From Rhodoferax sp. (GTDB lineage Bacteria; Pseudomonadota; Gammaproteobacteria; Burkholderiales; Burkholderiaceae_C), in contig JACKLK010000001.1 in the NCBI GenBank assembly GCA_024236015.1, forward strand, positions 806,001 through 870,000: DNA of 64,000 nucleotides, given 5' to 3'. Below the pieces are notes generated by a model. The model worked only from the letters and a program-made list of their open reading frames with translations. It was not told where the DNA came from and did no database searches. Shown here piece by piece: positions 32,804-40,164 of this stretch (within the stretch, counting starts at the first letter, position 1; each line of letters opens with the position of its first letter). The position numbers and the translations under genes were made by a program.

Positions 32804-34348
32804 CTACGATGCCAGGCCCAGCTTGGCCGCCAGCCCGATACGCTGGAGCTTGCCGGTCGCGCCCTTGGGAATCTCGGCCAGGATCAGGATCCGGCGCGGA
32901 ACCTTGTAGTCGGCGACGCGGCTGGCCACGAAGGTGCGCAGGCCGGCTTCGTCGGCCGGTGGTGCCGACTCGCGCAGCACGACGGCTGCGGCCACCTCTT
33001 CGCCGAGCTTGGGGTGCGGCATCGCGAAGGTCACGGCCTGGGCCACGGCCGGATGGTCCATCAGCACTTCGTCGATCTCGCGCGGCGAGATCTTCTCGCC
33101 GCCGCGGTTGATGATCTCCTTGAGCCTTCCGGTGAGGGTGAGATAACCGTCGGCATCGAGCACGCCCTGGTCACCGGTGCGGAACCATCCGTCGACAAAG
33201 GCCTCGGCATTGGCTTTCGGATTGTTCTCGTAACCCGCGGTCACGTTGTCGCCGCGGATCACGACCTCGCCGACCTGGCCGCTGGCCAGTCGTTGCCCGT
33301 GCTCGTCCATGATGGCGATCTGCGGACCGGCCGCCGGACCGACCGAGCCGGGAATGCGCCGACCCGGCGGCAACGGACTGCTGGCCATCTGGTGCGTGGC
33401 CTCGGTCATGCCGTAGGACTCGATCAGCGGGGCGGCGAACACCTGCTCCAGTTCGGCGATCACCTGCGGCGGCATCGACGATGACGAGGAACGCAGAAAA
33501 CGCAGCGGATGCTCGCGGATCACGTCCCGGTTGTGCGGTGCACGCGCCAGGATGGCCTGGTGCATGGTGGGCACCGCGGTATACCAGGTCGCATGGCTCT
33601 CGCGCAGCCAGCCGAAGAATCGCAGCGCATGGAAGCCGGGCGTGCAAAAGACCCGGCTGCCGACGGACAGGGGTGCCAGCAACCCGGCGATCAGGCCGTG
33701 GATGTGGAACATCGGCATCACGTGCAGGCCGCAGTCCGACGGCGTCAACTGCAGTGTGTGGCTGACGTTGCGCGCCGACGCGCACAGGTTGCCGTGACTC
33801 AGCGGCACGATCTTGGGCCGCGAGGTCGTGCCCGAGGTGTGCAGGATCAGGGCCACGTCGGTGGCGCCGGCCGGTCCCGCGTCCGGCGCTGCCGGGTGGG
33901 CGCTCGCCGGCGCGTCGGCCGCGGCATGCAGCGTGAAGCTGCCGGCCGGCGCGGCGGGGTCTGCCCGCAGCTGCAATACGAGCATGCCCAGACCGCGCGC
34001 GGCCTCGATGGCCGCACTCTCGCTGCCCTGTGCGACGATCAGCGCCTTGGCACCGAGGTCCGACAGGTAGAACGCGAACTCCTCGCCCCGGTAGGCCGGG
34101 TTGAGCGGTGCGGCGGTGCAAGCGGCGGCCACCGCGACGAAGGCACAGGCCATCTCGGGCCCGTTCTCGAGCACCAGGGCGACACGATCGGAGCGCGCCA
34201 GGCCATGCGCACGCAGCTGCTGCTCCGTGTGGCGCACCAGTTGCGCGAGTGCGCCGTAGGGCAGCGGGTCGCGCGCGGGCGCCATCAGGGCAACGGCCTC
34301 GTGCGGCTGGGCCGCGATCATCTCGGGCAGGGTGGCGAAACGGGTCAT
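32804..34348 (-). CDS. AMP-dependent acyl-CoA synthetase (oxalate-CoA ligase-like)
   Basis: A 514-residue ANL-superfamily ligase. Core motifs are ILHTSGTTSRPKIVPLSHGN (P-loop, about 168-187), ESYGMTEATHQM, WFRTGDQGVLDADGYLTLTGRLKEIINRGGEKISP, and the C-terminal catalytic lysine in PKGATGKLQR. The overall sequence pattern (AVPTMHQAIL, GMTEATHQMASSPLPPG) is like plant and bacterial AAE3 oxalyl-CoA synthetases. The acid substrate is an inference. It overlaps the ketopantoate reductase gene by 4 bp and is last in a three-gene unit with TauE. Confidence 0.85.
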   Translation of the reverse strand: MTRFATLPEMIAAQPHEAVALMAPARDPLPYGALAQLVRHTEQQLRAHGLARSDRVALVLENGPEMACAFVAVAAACTAAPLNPAYRGEEFAFYLSDLGAKALIVAQGSESAAIEAARGLGMLVLQLRADPAAPAGSFTLHAAADAPASAHPAAPDAGPAGATDVALILHTSGTTSRPKIVPLSHGNLCASARNVSHTLQLTPSDCGLHVMPMFHIHGLIAGLLAPLSVGSRVFCTPGFHALRFFGWLRESHATWYTAVPTMHQAILARAPHNRDVIREHPLRFLRSSSSSMPPQVIAELEQVFAAPLIESYGMTEATHQMASSPLPPGRRIPGSVGPAAGPQIAIMDEHGQRLASGQVGEVVIRGDNVTAGYENNPKANAEAFVDGWFRTGDQGVLDADGYLTLTGRLKEIINRGGEKISPREIDEVLMDHPAVAQAVTFAMPHPKLGEEVAAAVVLRESAPPADEAGLRTFVASRVADYKVPRRILILAEIPKGATGKLQRIGLAAKLGLAS

Positions 34349-35367
34349 GGTCGGTTCCGGGTGGTCGACGCAACCGAGAGCCGCGCCTGGTGTTGTTGCA
34401 GCGTGCGCGCCAGCAGGCTGGCCAGCGCCCAGACCGCGTCGATCGACGGTGTCGGCGTCTGCGTGATCCGGCCGAGCTCGGCGACCGAGCCGACCAGCGC
34501 CTGCAGTTCCAGCGGGCGTCCCTGCTCGACGTCCTGCAGCATCGAGGTCTTGTGCTGGCCGACCGCCTGGGCGCCGGCAATGCGCTTGTCCAGGCTGACC
34601 TTGAACCGCACGCCGAGCTTCTCGCCGATGGCCTGGGCCTCGGTCATCATGCCCGCGGCCAGCGCGCGCGTCGGCCCGTACAGGCAGATGTCCTCAAGCG
34701 TGGCATGGGTCAGGGCGCTGATCGGGTTGAAGCTGAGGTTGCCCCAGACCTTGAGCCAGATCTCCGAGCGGATGTCGCTGGTGACCGGGGCCCGCAGGCC
34801 GGCCGCCATGAACACGGCGCTGATGGCCCGTATCGATGGCGTGTCGCTGCCGTCCGGTTCGCCCAGGCTGAACCGGTTGCCTTCGATCACCCGGATCACG
34901 CCGGGACGTATCACTTCGCAGGCCGGGTAGACGACGCTGCCGATGATGCGCTCGGCCGGCACGTGGCGCGCGATGCTGCCGTCGGGGTCCAGGCTGTGCA
35001 GTGCCGTTCCGTGCCAGGGGCCGGTCAGGCCGTGGAAATACCACCACGGGATGCCGTTCTGCATGGTCACGATGCGGGTGCCGGACTCCAGCAACGGGGT
35101 CAGTTGCGCCGCTACGTCGGCCACCTGGTGCGCCTTCATGGCCAGCACCACGACATCCTGTGGCCCGAGCTCGGCCAGGGTGTCGGTTGCGCACGCCGGC
35201 CGGGCCACATGCTGCACACCGGCATCGTCGATCAGTGCCAGTCCGTCGCTGCGGATCGCCTGCAGATGTGCGCCGCGCGCGACCAGGCTGACGGTGTTGC
35301 CGGCCTGCGCCAGTCGCGCGCCCAGCATGCCGCCGATCGCACCGGCTCCGACCACGCAGATTCGCAT
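34345..35367 (-). CDS. 2-dehydropantoate 2-reductase family protein
   Basis: A 340-residue ketopantoate reductase-fold enzyme. The N-terminal Rossmann motif GAGAIGG (7-13) binds NADP(H), AMKAHQ and QNGIP mark the PanE family, and the C-terminal helical domain has EIWLKVWGNLSFNPISALTHAT with the catalytic Lys region. True PanE works in pantothenate synthesis, but genomes often carry several paralogues for other 2-oxoacids. Its operon with an oxalyl-CoA-synthetase-like ligase and a TauE carrier hints at organic-acid catabolism instead. The start at 35367 gives MRICVVGAGAIGG. Confidence 0.85.
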   Translation of the reverse strand: MRICVVGAGAIGGMLGARLAQAGNTVSLVARGAHLQAIRSDGLALIDDAGVQHVARPACATDTLAELGPQDVVVLAMKAHQVADVAAQLTPLLESGTRIVTMQNGIPWWYFHGLTGPWHGTALHSLDPDGSIARHVPAERIIGSVVYPACEVIRPGVIRVIEGNRFSLGEPDGSDTPSIRAISAVFMAAGLRAPVTSDIRSEIWLKVWGNLSFNPISALTHATLEDICLYGPTRALAAGMMTEAQAIGEKLGVRFKVSLDKRIAGAQAVGQHKTSMLQDVEQGRPLELQALVGSVAELGRITQTPTPSIDAVWALASLLARTLQQHQARLSVASTTRNRP

Positions 35368-35387
35368 GTTCCGTCGTCCTTTCAGGT

Positions 35388-36188
35388 TCAGCGCAGGATG
35401 AAATAGGTAGCCAGAGCGTACAACACCAGTGCGAACAGCCGCTTGAGCGGCGCCACGTCGATGCTGTGGGCGACCCGGGCGCCCAGGGGGGCGGTCACGA
35501 TGCTGGCCGCAGACAACACCAGGAATCCCGGCCAGTACAGGTAGCCGAGCGCTCCGGCCGGCATGTCCGGCAGGCTCCAGCCCGCCACCAGGTAGCCGAT
35601 CGAGCCGGCCAGCGCGATCGGGAAACCCAGCGCCGCGGACGTGGCCACCGCCTGGTGGATGACGACGTTGCACCAGGTCATGAACGGCACGGACACGAAC
35701 GCACCACCGGCGCCGACCAGCGAGGACAGCAGGCCGATCAGGTTGCCGACACCGAACATGCCGGGGGTGCCGGGCAGCGTGCGCGAAGGCCTGGGTTTGC
35801 GGTTGAGCACCAGTTGCGTGGCCGAGAAGGCGACGAAACCGGCGAACAGGTAGCCCAGCAGCCGTGCCGGCATGGCGGCGGCGATTTGCGCCCCGACGAA
35901 GGATCCGAGCACGATGCCCGGCGCCAGCACCCGCACGATGGGCCAGCGCACGGCACCGCGCCGGTGGTGGGCGCGCACCGACGCCAGCGAGGTGAAGCAG
36001 ATCGTGGCCAGCGACGTGGCCACCGCCATCTTGATCACATGTTCGGGTGGGTAGTCGCGGGTGCTCAGGATGAAGGTGAGGAAGGGCACCATCATCATGC
36101 CTCCGCCCAGTCCCAGCAGTCCGGCCAGGAAGCCGGTGCACAGCCCCAGCAGCGCCAGTTCGAGAATCAGGGTGAGGGAGAAATCCAC
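35388..36188 (-). CDS. TauE/SafE family anion permease
   Basis: A 266-residue inner-membrane protein of the TauE/SafE (sulfite exporter, DUF81) family with about eight helices. The two internal repeats begin GLCTGFLAGLLGLGGGMMMVPFL and NLIGLLSSLVGAGGAFVSVPFM, and each carries the family glycine motif. Members export sulfite, sulfoacetate or other organic anions, or import small carboxylates. It leads a unit with the ketopantoate reductase-like and acyl-CoA ligase genes (20-bp gap, then a 4-bp overlap), which favours a carboxylate substrate. Confidence 0.88.
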   Translation of the reverse strand: MDFSLTLILELALLGLCTGFLAGLLGLGGGMMMVPFLTFILSTRDYPPEHVIKMAVATSLATICFTSLASVRAHHRRGAVRWPIVRVLAPGIVLGSFVGAQIAAAMPARLLGYLFAGFVAFSATQLVLNRKPRPSRTLPGTPGMFGVGNLIGLLSSLVGAGGAFVSVPFMTWCNVVIHQAVATSAALGFPIALAGSIGYLVAGWSLPDMPAGALGYLYWPGFLVLSAASIVTAPLGARVAHSIDVAPLKRLFALVLYALATYFILR

Positions 36189-36226
36189 AGGAGGAGAAGG
36201 TGCCTGCAGGGGCCACCGAACCGCAT

Positions 36227-36244
36227 CCTGAACCGGGGTTCAGG
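36227..36244. terminator. Inverted repeat between 6S RNA candidate and TauE gene
   Basis: CCTGAACC-GG-GGTTCAGG is an 8-bp perfect inverted repeat with a 2-nt centre. It lies 39 bp upstream of the TauE start and just beyond the likely 3' end of the small RNA, so it may end that transcript or serve as an operator for the TauE unit. No T tract is present. Confidence 0.35.
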
Positions 36245-36371
36245 TGGGCGAGGTCAGCGTTGGCGTCGGGTTCATCTGACGCGAGATGATCACACCAGCC
36301 AGGCGATGTTCCAAGCCCGAGCTACGAGAGCATTGGTTCAAGGAATTAAAAGCCCGATGGGCACTGCAGAC
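36245..36371 (-). ncRNA. ssrS: Probable 6S RNA (ssrS); ends approximate
   Basis: The gap downstream of zapA has no credible reading frame but holds a good promoter (TTCACG, 16 bp, TACAAT) firing leftward into it. In beta- and gammaproteobacteria the gene after zapA is very often ssrS, whose RNA sequesters sigma-70 RNA polymerase. The predicted RNA has complementary ends (CAGTG with CGCTG and TCGGG with CCCGA) that can form a closing stem, and an internal CCTTGAACC segment reminiscent of known 6S RNAs. The assignment is mainly from synteny; the 3' end could lie further left. Confidence 0.5.
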
Positions 36372-36377
36372 GCAACC

Positions 36378-36405
36378 ATTGTAGGCGGACAGGACGGACC
36401 GTGAA
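36378..36405 (-). promoter_or_regulatory. Sigma-70 promoter of the 6S RNA candidate
   Basis: Read on the minus strand, TTCACG (36405-36400) is followed after 16 bp by TACAAT (36383-36378). The expected start point is near 36371. No coding start is found within 180 bp downstream, which supports a non-coding transcript. Confidence 0.55.
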
Positions 36406-36436
36406 GCGAAAAGACCCACGATATGCAGGTCTGTGC

Positions 36437-36781
36437 TCAGATCAGCTGGCCGTCTTCGCCCAGCGCGCGATCGAGCCGGTCCAGCAGCGAGGCCAGCATC
36501 TGGTTGTCGTCGGCGTCCAGTTCGGAGGAGGCGGATGCAGGGTGCGCGGCCGGGGCCGCGGCGGGAGCGGCGGCATTGCCGGCGTTCTCGCCGAGATCGA
36601 ATGCCAGGTTCAGCGCCGCCAGCACGGCGATCCGGTCGCGCGCGCGCACCTTGCCGACGTCGCGTATCTTGCACATGGCGGTATCGACACGTTCCACGGC
36701 CTCGAGCAGGCGGGCCTCGCCGCCCGGCGGGCAACCCAACAGGTAGTTCTGGCCCATGATCTGGACTTCAAGCTGCTTCAT
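36437..36781 (-). CDS. zapA: Cell division protein ZapA
   Basis: A 114-residue FtsZ-associated protein that cross-links FtsZ protofilaments at the division ring. The N-terminal globular part MKQLEVQIMGQNYLLGCPPGGEARLLEAVERVD is typical, followed by the dimerisation helix and a C-terminal coiled coil (NQMLASLLDRLDRALGE). An Ala/Pro-rich insert (about 77-93) precedes that coiled coil. The ATG overlaps the stop of zapB by 4 bp. The pair zapB-zapA followed by 6S RNA is a conserved arrangement. Confidence 0.92.
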   Translation of the reverse strand: MKQLEVQIMGQNYLLGCPPGGEARLLEAVERVDTAMCKIRDVGKVRARDRIAVLAALNLAFDLGENAGNAAAPAAAPAAHPASASSELDADDNQMLASLLDRLDRALGEDGQLI

Positions 36782-37008
36782 GACCCATCTTTGCTGTTGT
36801 TGCCGACACCGGCCTCGGGCAGCCGGTCGAGCAAGGCGTCCACCCGTGCCCGCGCCGCGCCCAGGCGGGACTTCAGGGAGTCGCGCTCGGTGGTGAGCGC
36901 CTCGACCTGGCTCGCCAGCAGGGTGTTGGTTCGCTGCAATTCCGCGTGGCGCACCAGCAAACGTTCCACGCGTTCGGCGATCTGGTCGATTTTGGACGGG
37001 TTCGACAT
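36778..37008 (-). CDS. ZapB-like coiled-coil protein
   Basis: A 76-residue, almost fully coiled-coil protein (IDQIAERVERLLVRHAELQRTNTLLASQVEALTTERDSLKSRLGAARARVDALLDRLP) with a short polar tail. It corresponds to the small ZapB-like protein (TIGR02449-type) encoded directly upstream of zapA in many betaproteobacteria, presumed to act with ZapA at the Z ring. A -10 box TACAAT (37023-37018) lies just upstream, giving a very short leader. The stop overlaps the zapA start. Confidence 0.85.
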   Translation of the reverse strand: MSNPSKIDQIAERVERLLVRHAELQRTNTLLASQVEALTTERDSLKSRLGAARARVDALLDRLPEAGVGNNSKDGS

Positions 37009-37017
37009 AGGTGGCCC

Positions 37018-37023
37018 ATTGTA
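37018..37023 (-). promoter_or_regulatory. -10 box (TACAAT) of zapB-zapA
   Basis: TACAAT on the minus strand ends 10 bp before the zapB start codon at 37008. The -35 region is poor (TGCGAC at a 17-bp spacing). It is back to back with the promoter of the cobalamin riboswitch. Confidence 0.4.
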
Positions 37024-37046
37024 GAGTTAGCGCCTGGGCGGTCGCA

Positions 37047-37052
37047 TAGAAT
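37047..37052 (+). promoter_or_regulatory. -10 box (TAGAAT) for the btu operon leader
   Basis: TAGAAT lies about 6-8 bp before the first bases of the cobalamin riboswitch, so transcription would start right at the riboswitch. No strong -35 box is visible. The 338-bp gap from 37009 to 37346 holds only this promoter pair and the riboswitch. Confidence 0.45.
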
Positions 37053-37059
37053 TGCCGCG

Positions 37060-37262
37060 TTGGTGCTCGCAGTGTGGTTCGCATGCTGCAGTTCAACGGG
37101 AAGCAGGGGGCCCGGCTGGCAATGGTCGGGCTAACCTGCGCTGCCCCCGCAACGGTAAGTGGACGGGCCCTCGGGCCCCGTTGCCATCACAGCCACTGGA
37201 CGTCCTGAACAAGCGTCTGGGAAGGCGATGGCGGTTGCTCCACCAGCCCGGATACCGGCCAA
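37060..37262 (+). ncRNA. Cobalamin (B12) riboswitch
   Basis: The segment carries the conserved blocks of the adenosylcobalamin riboswitch in order: AACGGGAAGC near 37096, GCTGCCCCCGCAACGGTAAG (from about 37139), CACAGCCACTGG (37190s), CTGGGAAGGCG (37218-37228) and the B12-box-like CCAGCCCGGATACCGGCC ending at 37260. Binding of cobalamin is expected to reduce expression of the downstream btuB-btuF-btuC-btuD-cobQ genes, probably by hiding the ribosome-binding region before 37347. No T-tract terminator is seen, which favours translational control. Confidence 0.92.
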
Positions 37263-37346
37263 CGACGCGGCCGGCTGCCTGCAGCCGGTCATTGCGCCCG
37301 CATGCCGTCGGGGACGACGGCCAGGGTACCAGCTGGGTCTTGTCTC

Positions 37347-39335
37347 ATGAATGTCTCCTCTTCTTCCTTTCCCAAGGCTGCGGCCGTGCGCCTGTGCGCG
37401 ATTCCGATGGCGGTTGCCGTCGCCGGCCCGGCACTGGCGCAGTCGCAGTCGCAGTCGCAGTCGCAGTCTCAATTGCCCGCGGTCACCGTGACCGCGACGC
37501 GGTTCGCCGAGCCGGCCGCTTCGCTGCCCTTCGGTGTCAGCGTCGTGACGGCCGACGACATCCGCGCCTCCGGGGCGAGCACCGTCAACGAGGCGCTGAT
37601 GAAGCTGCTGGGCGTGGTCGGCCGGCTCGATACGTCCGGCGGCAACAACTACAGCCTCGATCTGCGTGGCTTCGGCTCGACCGCAGGCAGCAACCAGGTC
37701 GTCATCGTGGACGGCTTGCGGCTCAACGAGGGCGATCTGACCAGCGCAGGCCTGTCGTCGATCCCGATCGACACCGTCGAGAAGATCGAGGTGCTGCGCG
37801 GCACCGGTGCGGTGCTCTACGGCGAAGGCGCCACCGGCGGCGTGATCGTCGTCACCACCAAGGCCGGCAGTGGCGCCGCGCGCCGCAATGCGGCCCAGGT
37901 CTACGTGGCCGGCGGGAGCCAGGGCCTGCGCGAATCGCGCGCGACGGCCACGCTGGCCGCGGGCGGGTTTTCTGTCGACGTGGCCGCCAGCGACCGCAAC
38001 AGCGACGGTCACCGGGACAATTTCGCCTCCGCCAACGACGCGACATCGGCGTCCGTGCAATGGAGCAACGCCTGGCTGCGCCTGGGCGTGCGCGGTGGCC
38101 GCGACGCGTTTCGCAGCGGCTCGCCGGGCGCGCTGACCGCCGCGCAATACGCGGCCGATCCGCGCCAGGCCAATTCGCTGACGGAATACGCCGCGGCGCA
38201 GAAAGACCACGCCGGCCTGTTCGCCGAAGCCTTCGTCGGCGCGTGGCAACTGGTGGCCGACGCCAACCAGCGCACCAAGGACTACGACAGCCTGGCCTTC
38301 GGCACGCCGTTCGCCTATTCGGTGGACTCCTACAACACCAGTCTGCGTGCGCGCCACGAGGGCATGCTGGGCTCGCTGCCCAATGTCTTCGTCGTCGGCC
38401 ACGACAACACCCGCTGGGAGCGCACCATCGTCGCGTCGCTGTTCACGCCGGCCGGCACGCAGGCGCGGGCCCACAATGCGGCCTGGTACGTCAAGAACGA
38501 CCTGTCCTGGCCGACCAGCGGCACCCGGCTCTCGCTGGGGTATCGCAACGAGGGCCTGGACAAGTCCGAAGCCCAGTCGGCCACCACGCTGGACCAGCGC
38601 GAACATGCCTGGGAGATCGGCCTGAGCCAGGAGCTCGGCGCCGGCGTGACCGGCTACGTGCGCACCGCACGCAGCTTCCGGCTGGCCAACGTGGACGAGT
38701 TCTCGTTCACCAATCCCGCCGTGGCGCTGCAGCCGCAGACCTCGCGCGACACCGAGGTCGGAGCCCGATGGCGCGCGGGGCCGTCGGCGCTGGAACTGCG
38801 CTGGTACCGCAGTGCCTTGCGCAACGAGATCGGCTACGACCCGGCCGGCAACGGTCCGTTCGGTCCGTTCGGCGCCAACGTCAACTTCGACGCGACCCGG
38901 CGCCAGGGCCTGGAACTGGAGGCCTCGCACGCGGTCAACGCGGCCCTCGACCTGCGCCTGAACGTGGCGCTGCGCCAGGCGCGTTTCACGGAAGGACCGT
39001 ACAAGGGCAACGATGTGATGCTGGTACCCAGGCGCACCGTTGCCTTGCGCGCCGACTGGCGCCCGGCTGCCGGCCATGCGATCAGCGGCGGCGTGACCTG
39101 GGTGTCGAGCCAGAGCCCGGACTTCGCCAACCAGTGCAGGATTCCGGGTTATGCCACGGCCGACCTGCGGTATGCCTACACCTGGGGGCCGGCCGAACTG
39201 GCGCTGGGCATCGCCAACCTGACCGATCGCAAATACTACACGCAGGCGTTCGGCTGCACCGCGGCCGGCGTCACCACGTCGATCTATCCCGAGGCCGGGC
39301 GTACCATTACCGCATCCGTCCTGTACCGGTTCTGA
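37347..39335 (+). CDS. btuB: TonB-dependent vitamin B12 outer-membrane receptor
   Basis: A 662-residue TonB-dependent receptor. A signal peptide (about 1-31, ending AVAGPALA) is followed by an odd QS-repeat, then the plug domain (LPAVTVTATRFAEPAASLPFGVSVVTADDIRAS, and later IPIDTVEKIEVLRGTGAVLYGEGATGGVI) and a 22-strand type barrel ending in the aromatic signature SVLYRF. Position right after a cobalamin riboswitch and before btuF/C/D identifies corrinoids as substrate. The ATG at 37347 gives a normal signal peptide; an upstream ATG at 37302 lies closer to the riboswitch and would add 15 residues. Confidence 0.92.
   Translation: MNVSSSSFPKAAAVRLCAIPMAVAVAGPALAQSQSQSQSQSQLPAVTVTATRFAEPAASLPFGVSVVTADDIRASGASTVNEALMKLLGVVGRLDTSGGNNYSLDLRGFGSTAGSNQVVIVDGLRLNEGDLTSAGLSSIPIDTVEKIEVLRGTGAVLYGEGATGGVIVVTTKAGSGAARRNAAQVYVAGGSQGLRESRATATLAAGGFSVDVAASDRNSDGHRDNFASANDATSASVQWSNAWLRLGVRGGRDAFRSGSPGALTAAQYAADPRQANSLTEYAAAQKDHAGLFAEAFVGAWQLVADANQRTKDYDSLAFGTPFAYSVDSYNTSLRARHEGMLGSLPNVFVVGHDNTRWERTIVASLFTPAGTQARAHNAAWYVKNDLSWPTSGTRLSLGYRNEGLDKSEAQSATTLDQREHAWEIGLSQELGAGVTGYVRTARSFRLANVDEFSFTNPAVALQPQTSRDTEVGARWRAGPSALELRWYRSALRNEIGYDPAGNGPFGPFGANVNFDATRRQGLELEASHAVNAALDLRLNVALRQARFTEGPYKGNDVMLVPRRTVALRADWRPAAGHAISGGVTWVSSQSPDFANQCRIPGYATADLRYAYTWGPAELALGIANLTDRKYYTQAFGCTAAGVTTSIYPEAGRTITASVLYRF
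37440..37469 (+). repeat. Hexanucleotide repeat in btuB (CAGTCG x4 + CAGTCT)
   Basis: Five tandem hexamers directly after the predicted signal-peptide cleavage site encode (Gln-Ser)5 in the N-terminal extension that precedes the TonB-box region. A change of unit number would not shift the frame but would alter the length of the linker presented to TonB. Confidence 0.85.
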
Positions 39336-39339
39336 GACC

Positions 39340-40164
39340 ATGCTCCACGATGCCGCCGCCACGTCCGCCCTCGGGCCGCAGCGCATCGTGTGCCTGACCG
39401 AGGAGACCACCGAATGGTTGTACCTGCTGGGCCAGGAGCATCGCATCGTGGGCATCTCCGGCTACACGGTGCGGCCGCGCCGGGCGCGCCAGGAGAAGCC
39501 GCGGGTCAGCGCCTTCCTGAGCGCGAAGATCGACAGGATCCTCGCGCTCGAGCCTGACTGCGTGTTCGGCTTCTCCGACCTGCAGGCCGACATCGCATCC
39601 GCATTGATCCGCCAGGGCGTGCAGGTGACGGTGTTCAACCAGCGCAGCGTGGAGTCCATCTTCTCGATGCTGTACCAGGTTGCCGCGATGGTCGGGCAGG
39701 CCGGAGCGGGACTCGCGCGCATCGCCGCGATGCGCGACGGTCTCCAAGCCATGCGCACGGCGGCCGGGGCGCTGCAGCGCCGTCCGCGGGTCTATTTCGA
39801 GGAATGGGACGAGCCGGCCATCAGTGCGATCCGCTGGGTGTCGGAGTTGATCGGCATGGCCGGCGGCGACGATGTGTTTCCCGAACTGGCCATGCAGCCC
39901 ATGGGCCGCGATCGCATCATCGCGGACCGGCTCGAGATCGTGCGCCGCGACCCCGACATCATCGTCGGCTCCTGGTGCGGCAAGAAGTTCCGGCCCGACC
40001 GCGTGGCCGCTCGGGCGGGCTGGTCGGAGGTGGCCGCCGTGCGCCACCGGCAGATCTTCGAGATCAAGTCCGCCGACATCCTGCAGCCCGGCCCGGCGGC
40101 GCTGACCGACGGCGCCGCGCAGTTGCACCGCATCATCATGGACTGGGCCGCGCACCATGGCTGA
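39340..40164 (+). CDS. BtuF-like corrinoid-binding protein without signal peptide
   Basis: A 274-residue protein of the periplasmic-binding-protein fold (class III, BtuF/FhuD type): PQRIVCLTEETTEWLYLLGQEHRIVGISG, then LALEPDCVFGFSDLQADIASALIRQGVQVTVFN, and a second lobe with IRWVSELIGMAGGDDVFPE and RDPDIIVGSWCGKKF. Unlike normal BtuF it has no signal peptide or lipobox, so it should stay in the cytoplasm unless the start is wrong. It begins 4 bp after btuB and overlaps the next btuF gene by 8 bp. It could bind corrinoid after uptake; that is inference. Confidence 0.82.
   Translation: MLHDAAATSALGPQRIVCLTEETTEWLYLLGQEHRIVGISGYTVRPRRARQEKPRVSAFLSAKIDRILALEPDCVFGFSDLQADIASALIRQGVQVTVFNQRSVESIFSMLYQVAAMVGQAGAGLARIAAMRDGLQAMRTAAGALQRRPRVYFEEWDEPAISAIRWVSELIGMAGGDDVFPELAMQPMGRDRIIADRLEIVRRDPDIIVGSWCGKKFRPDRVAARAGWSEVAAVRHRQIFEIKSADILQPGPAALTDGAAQLHRIIMDWAAHHG

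Noticed and set aside
36343..36363. Terminator-like GCCC-ATC-GGGC followed by TTTTAATT on the minus strand
   Set aside because: It lies only about 10 nt after the predicted small-RNA start, too early for a terminator. The bases also fit the closing stem of the RNA candidate.
36240..36734. A 164-codon minus-strand frame covering the 6S candidate and part of zapA
   Set aside because: It runs out of frame through zapA, lacks a domain and ends in the RNA region, so non-coding RNA is the better reading.
37302..37346. Upstream ATG for btuB at 37302
   Set aside because: It would add 15 residues before a normal signal peptide and lies in the riboswitch expression region. ATG 37347 gives a standard signal sequence.
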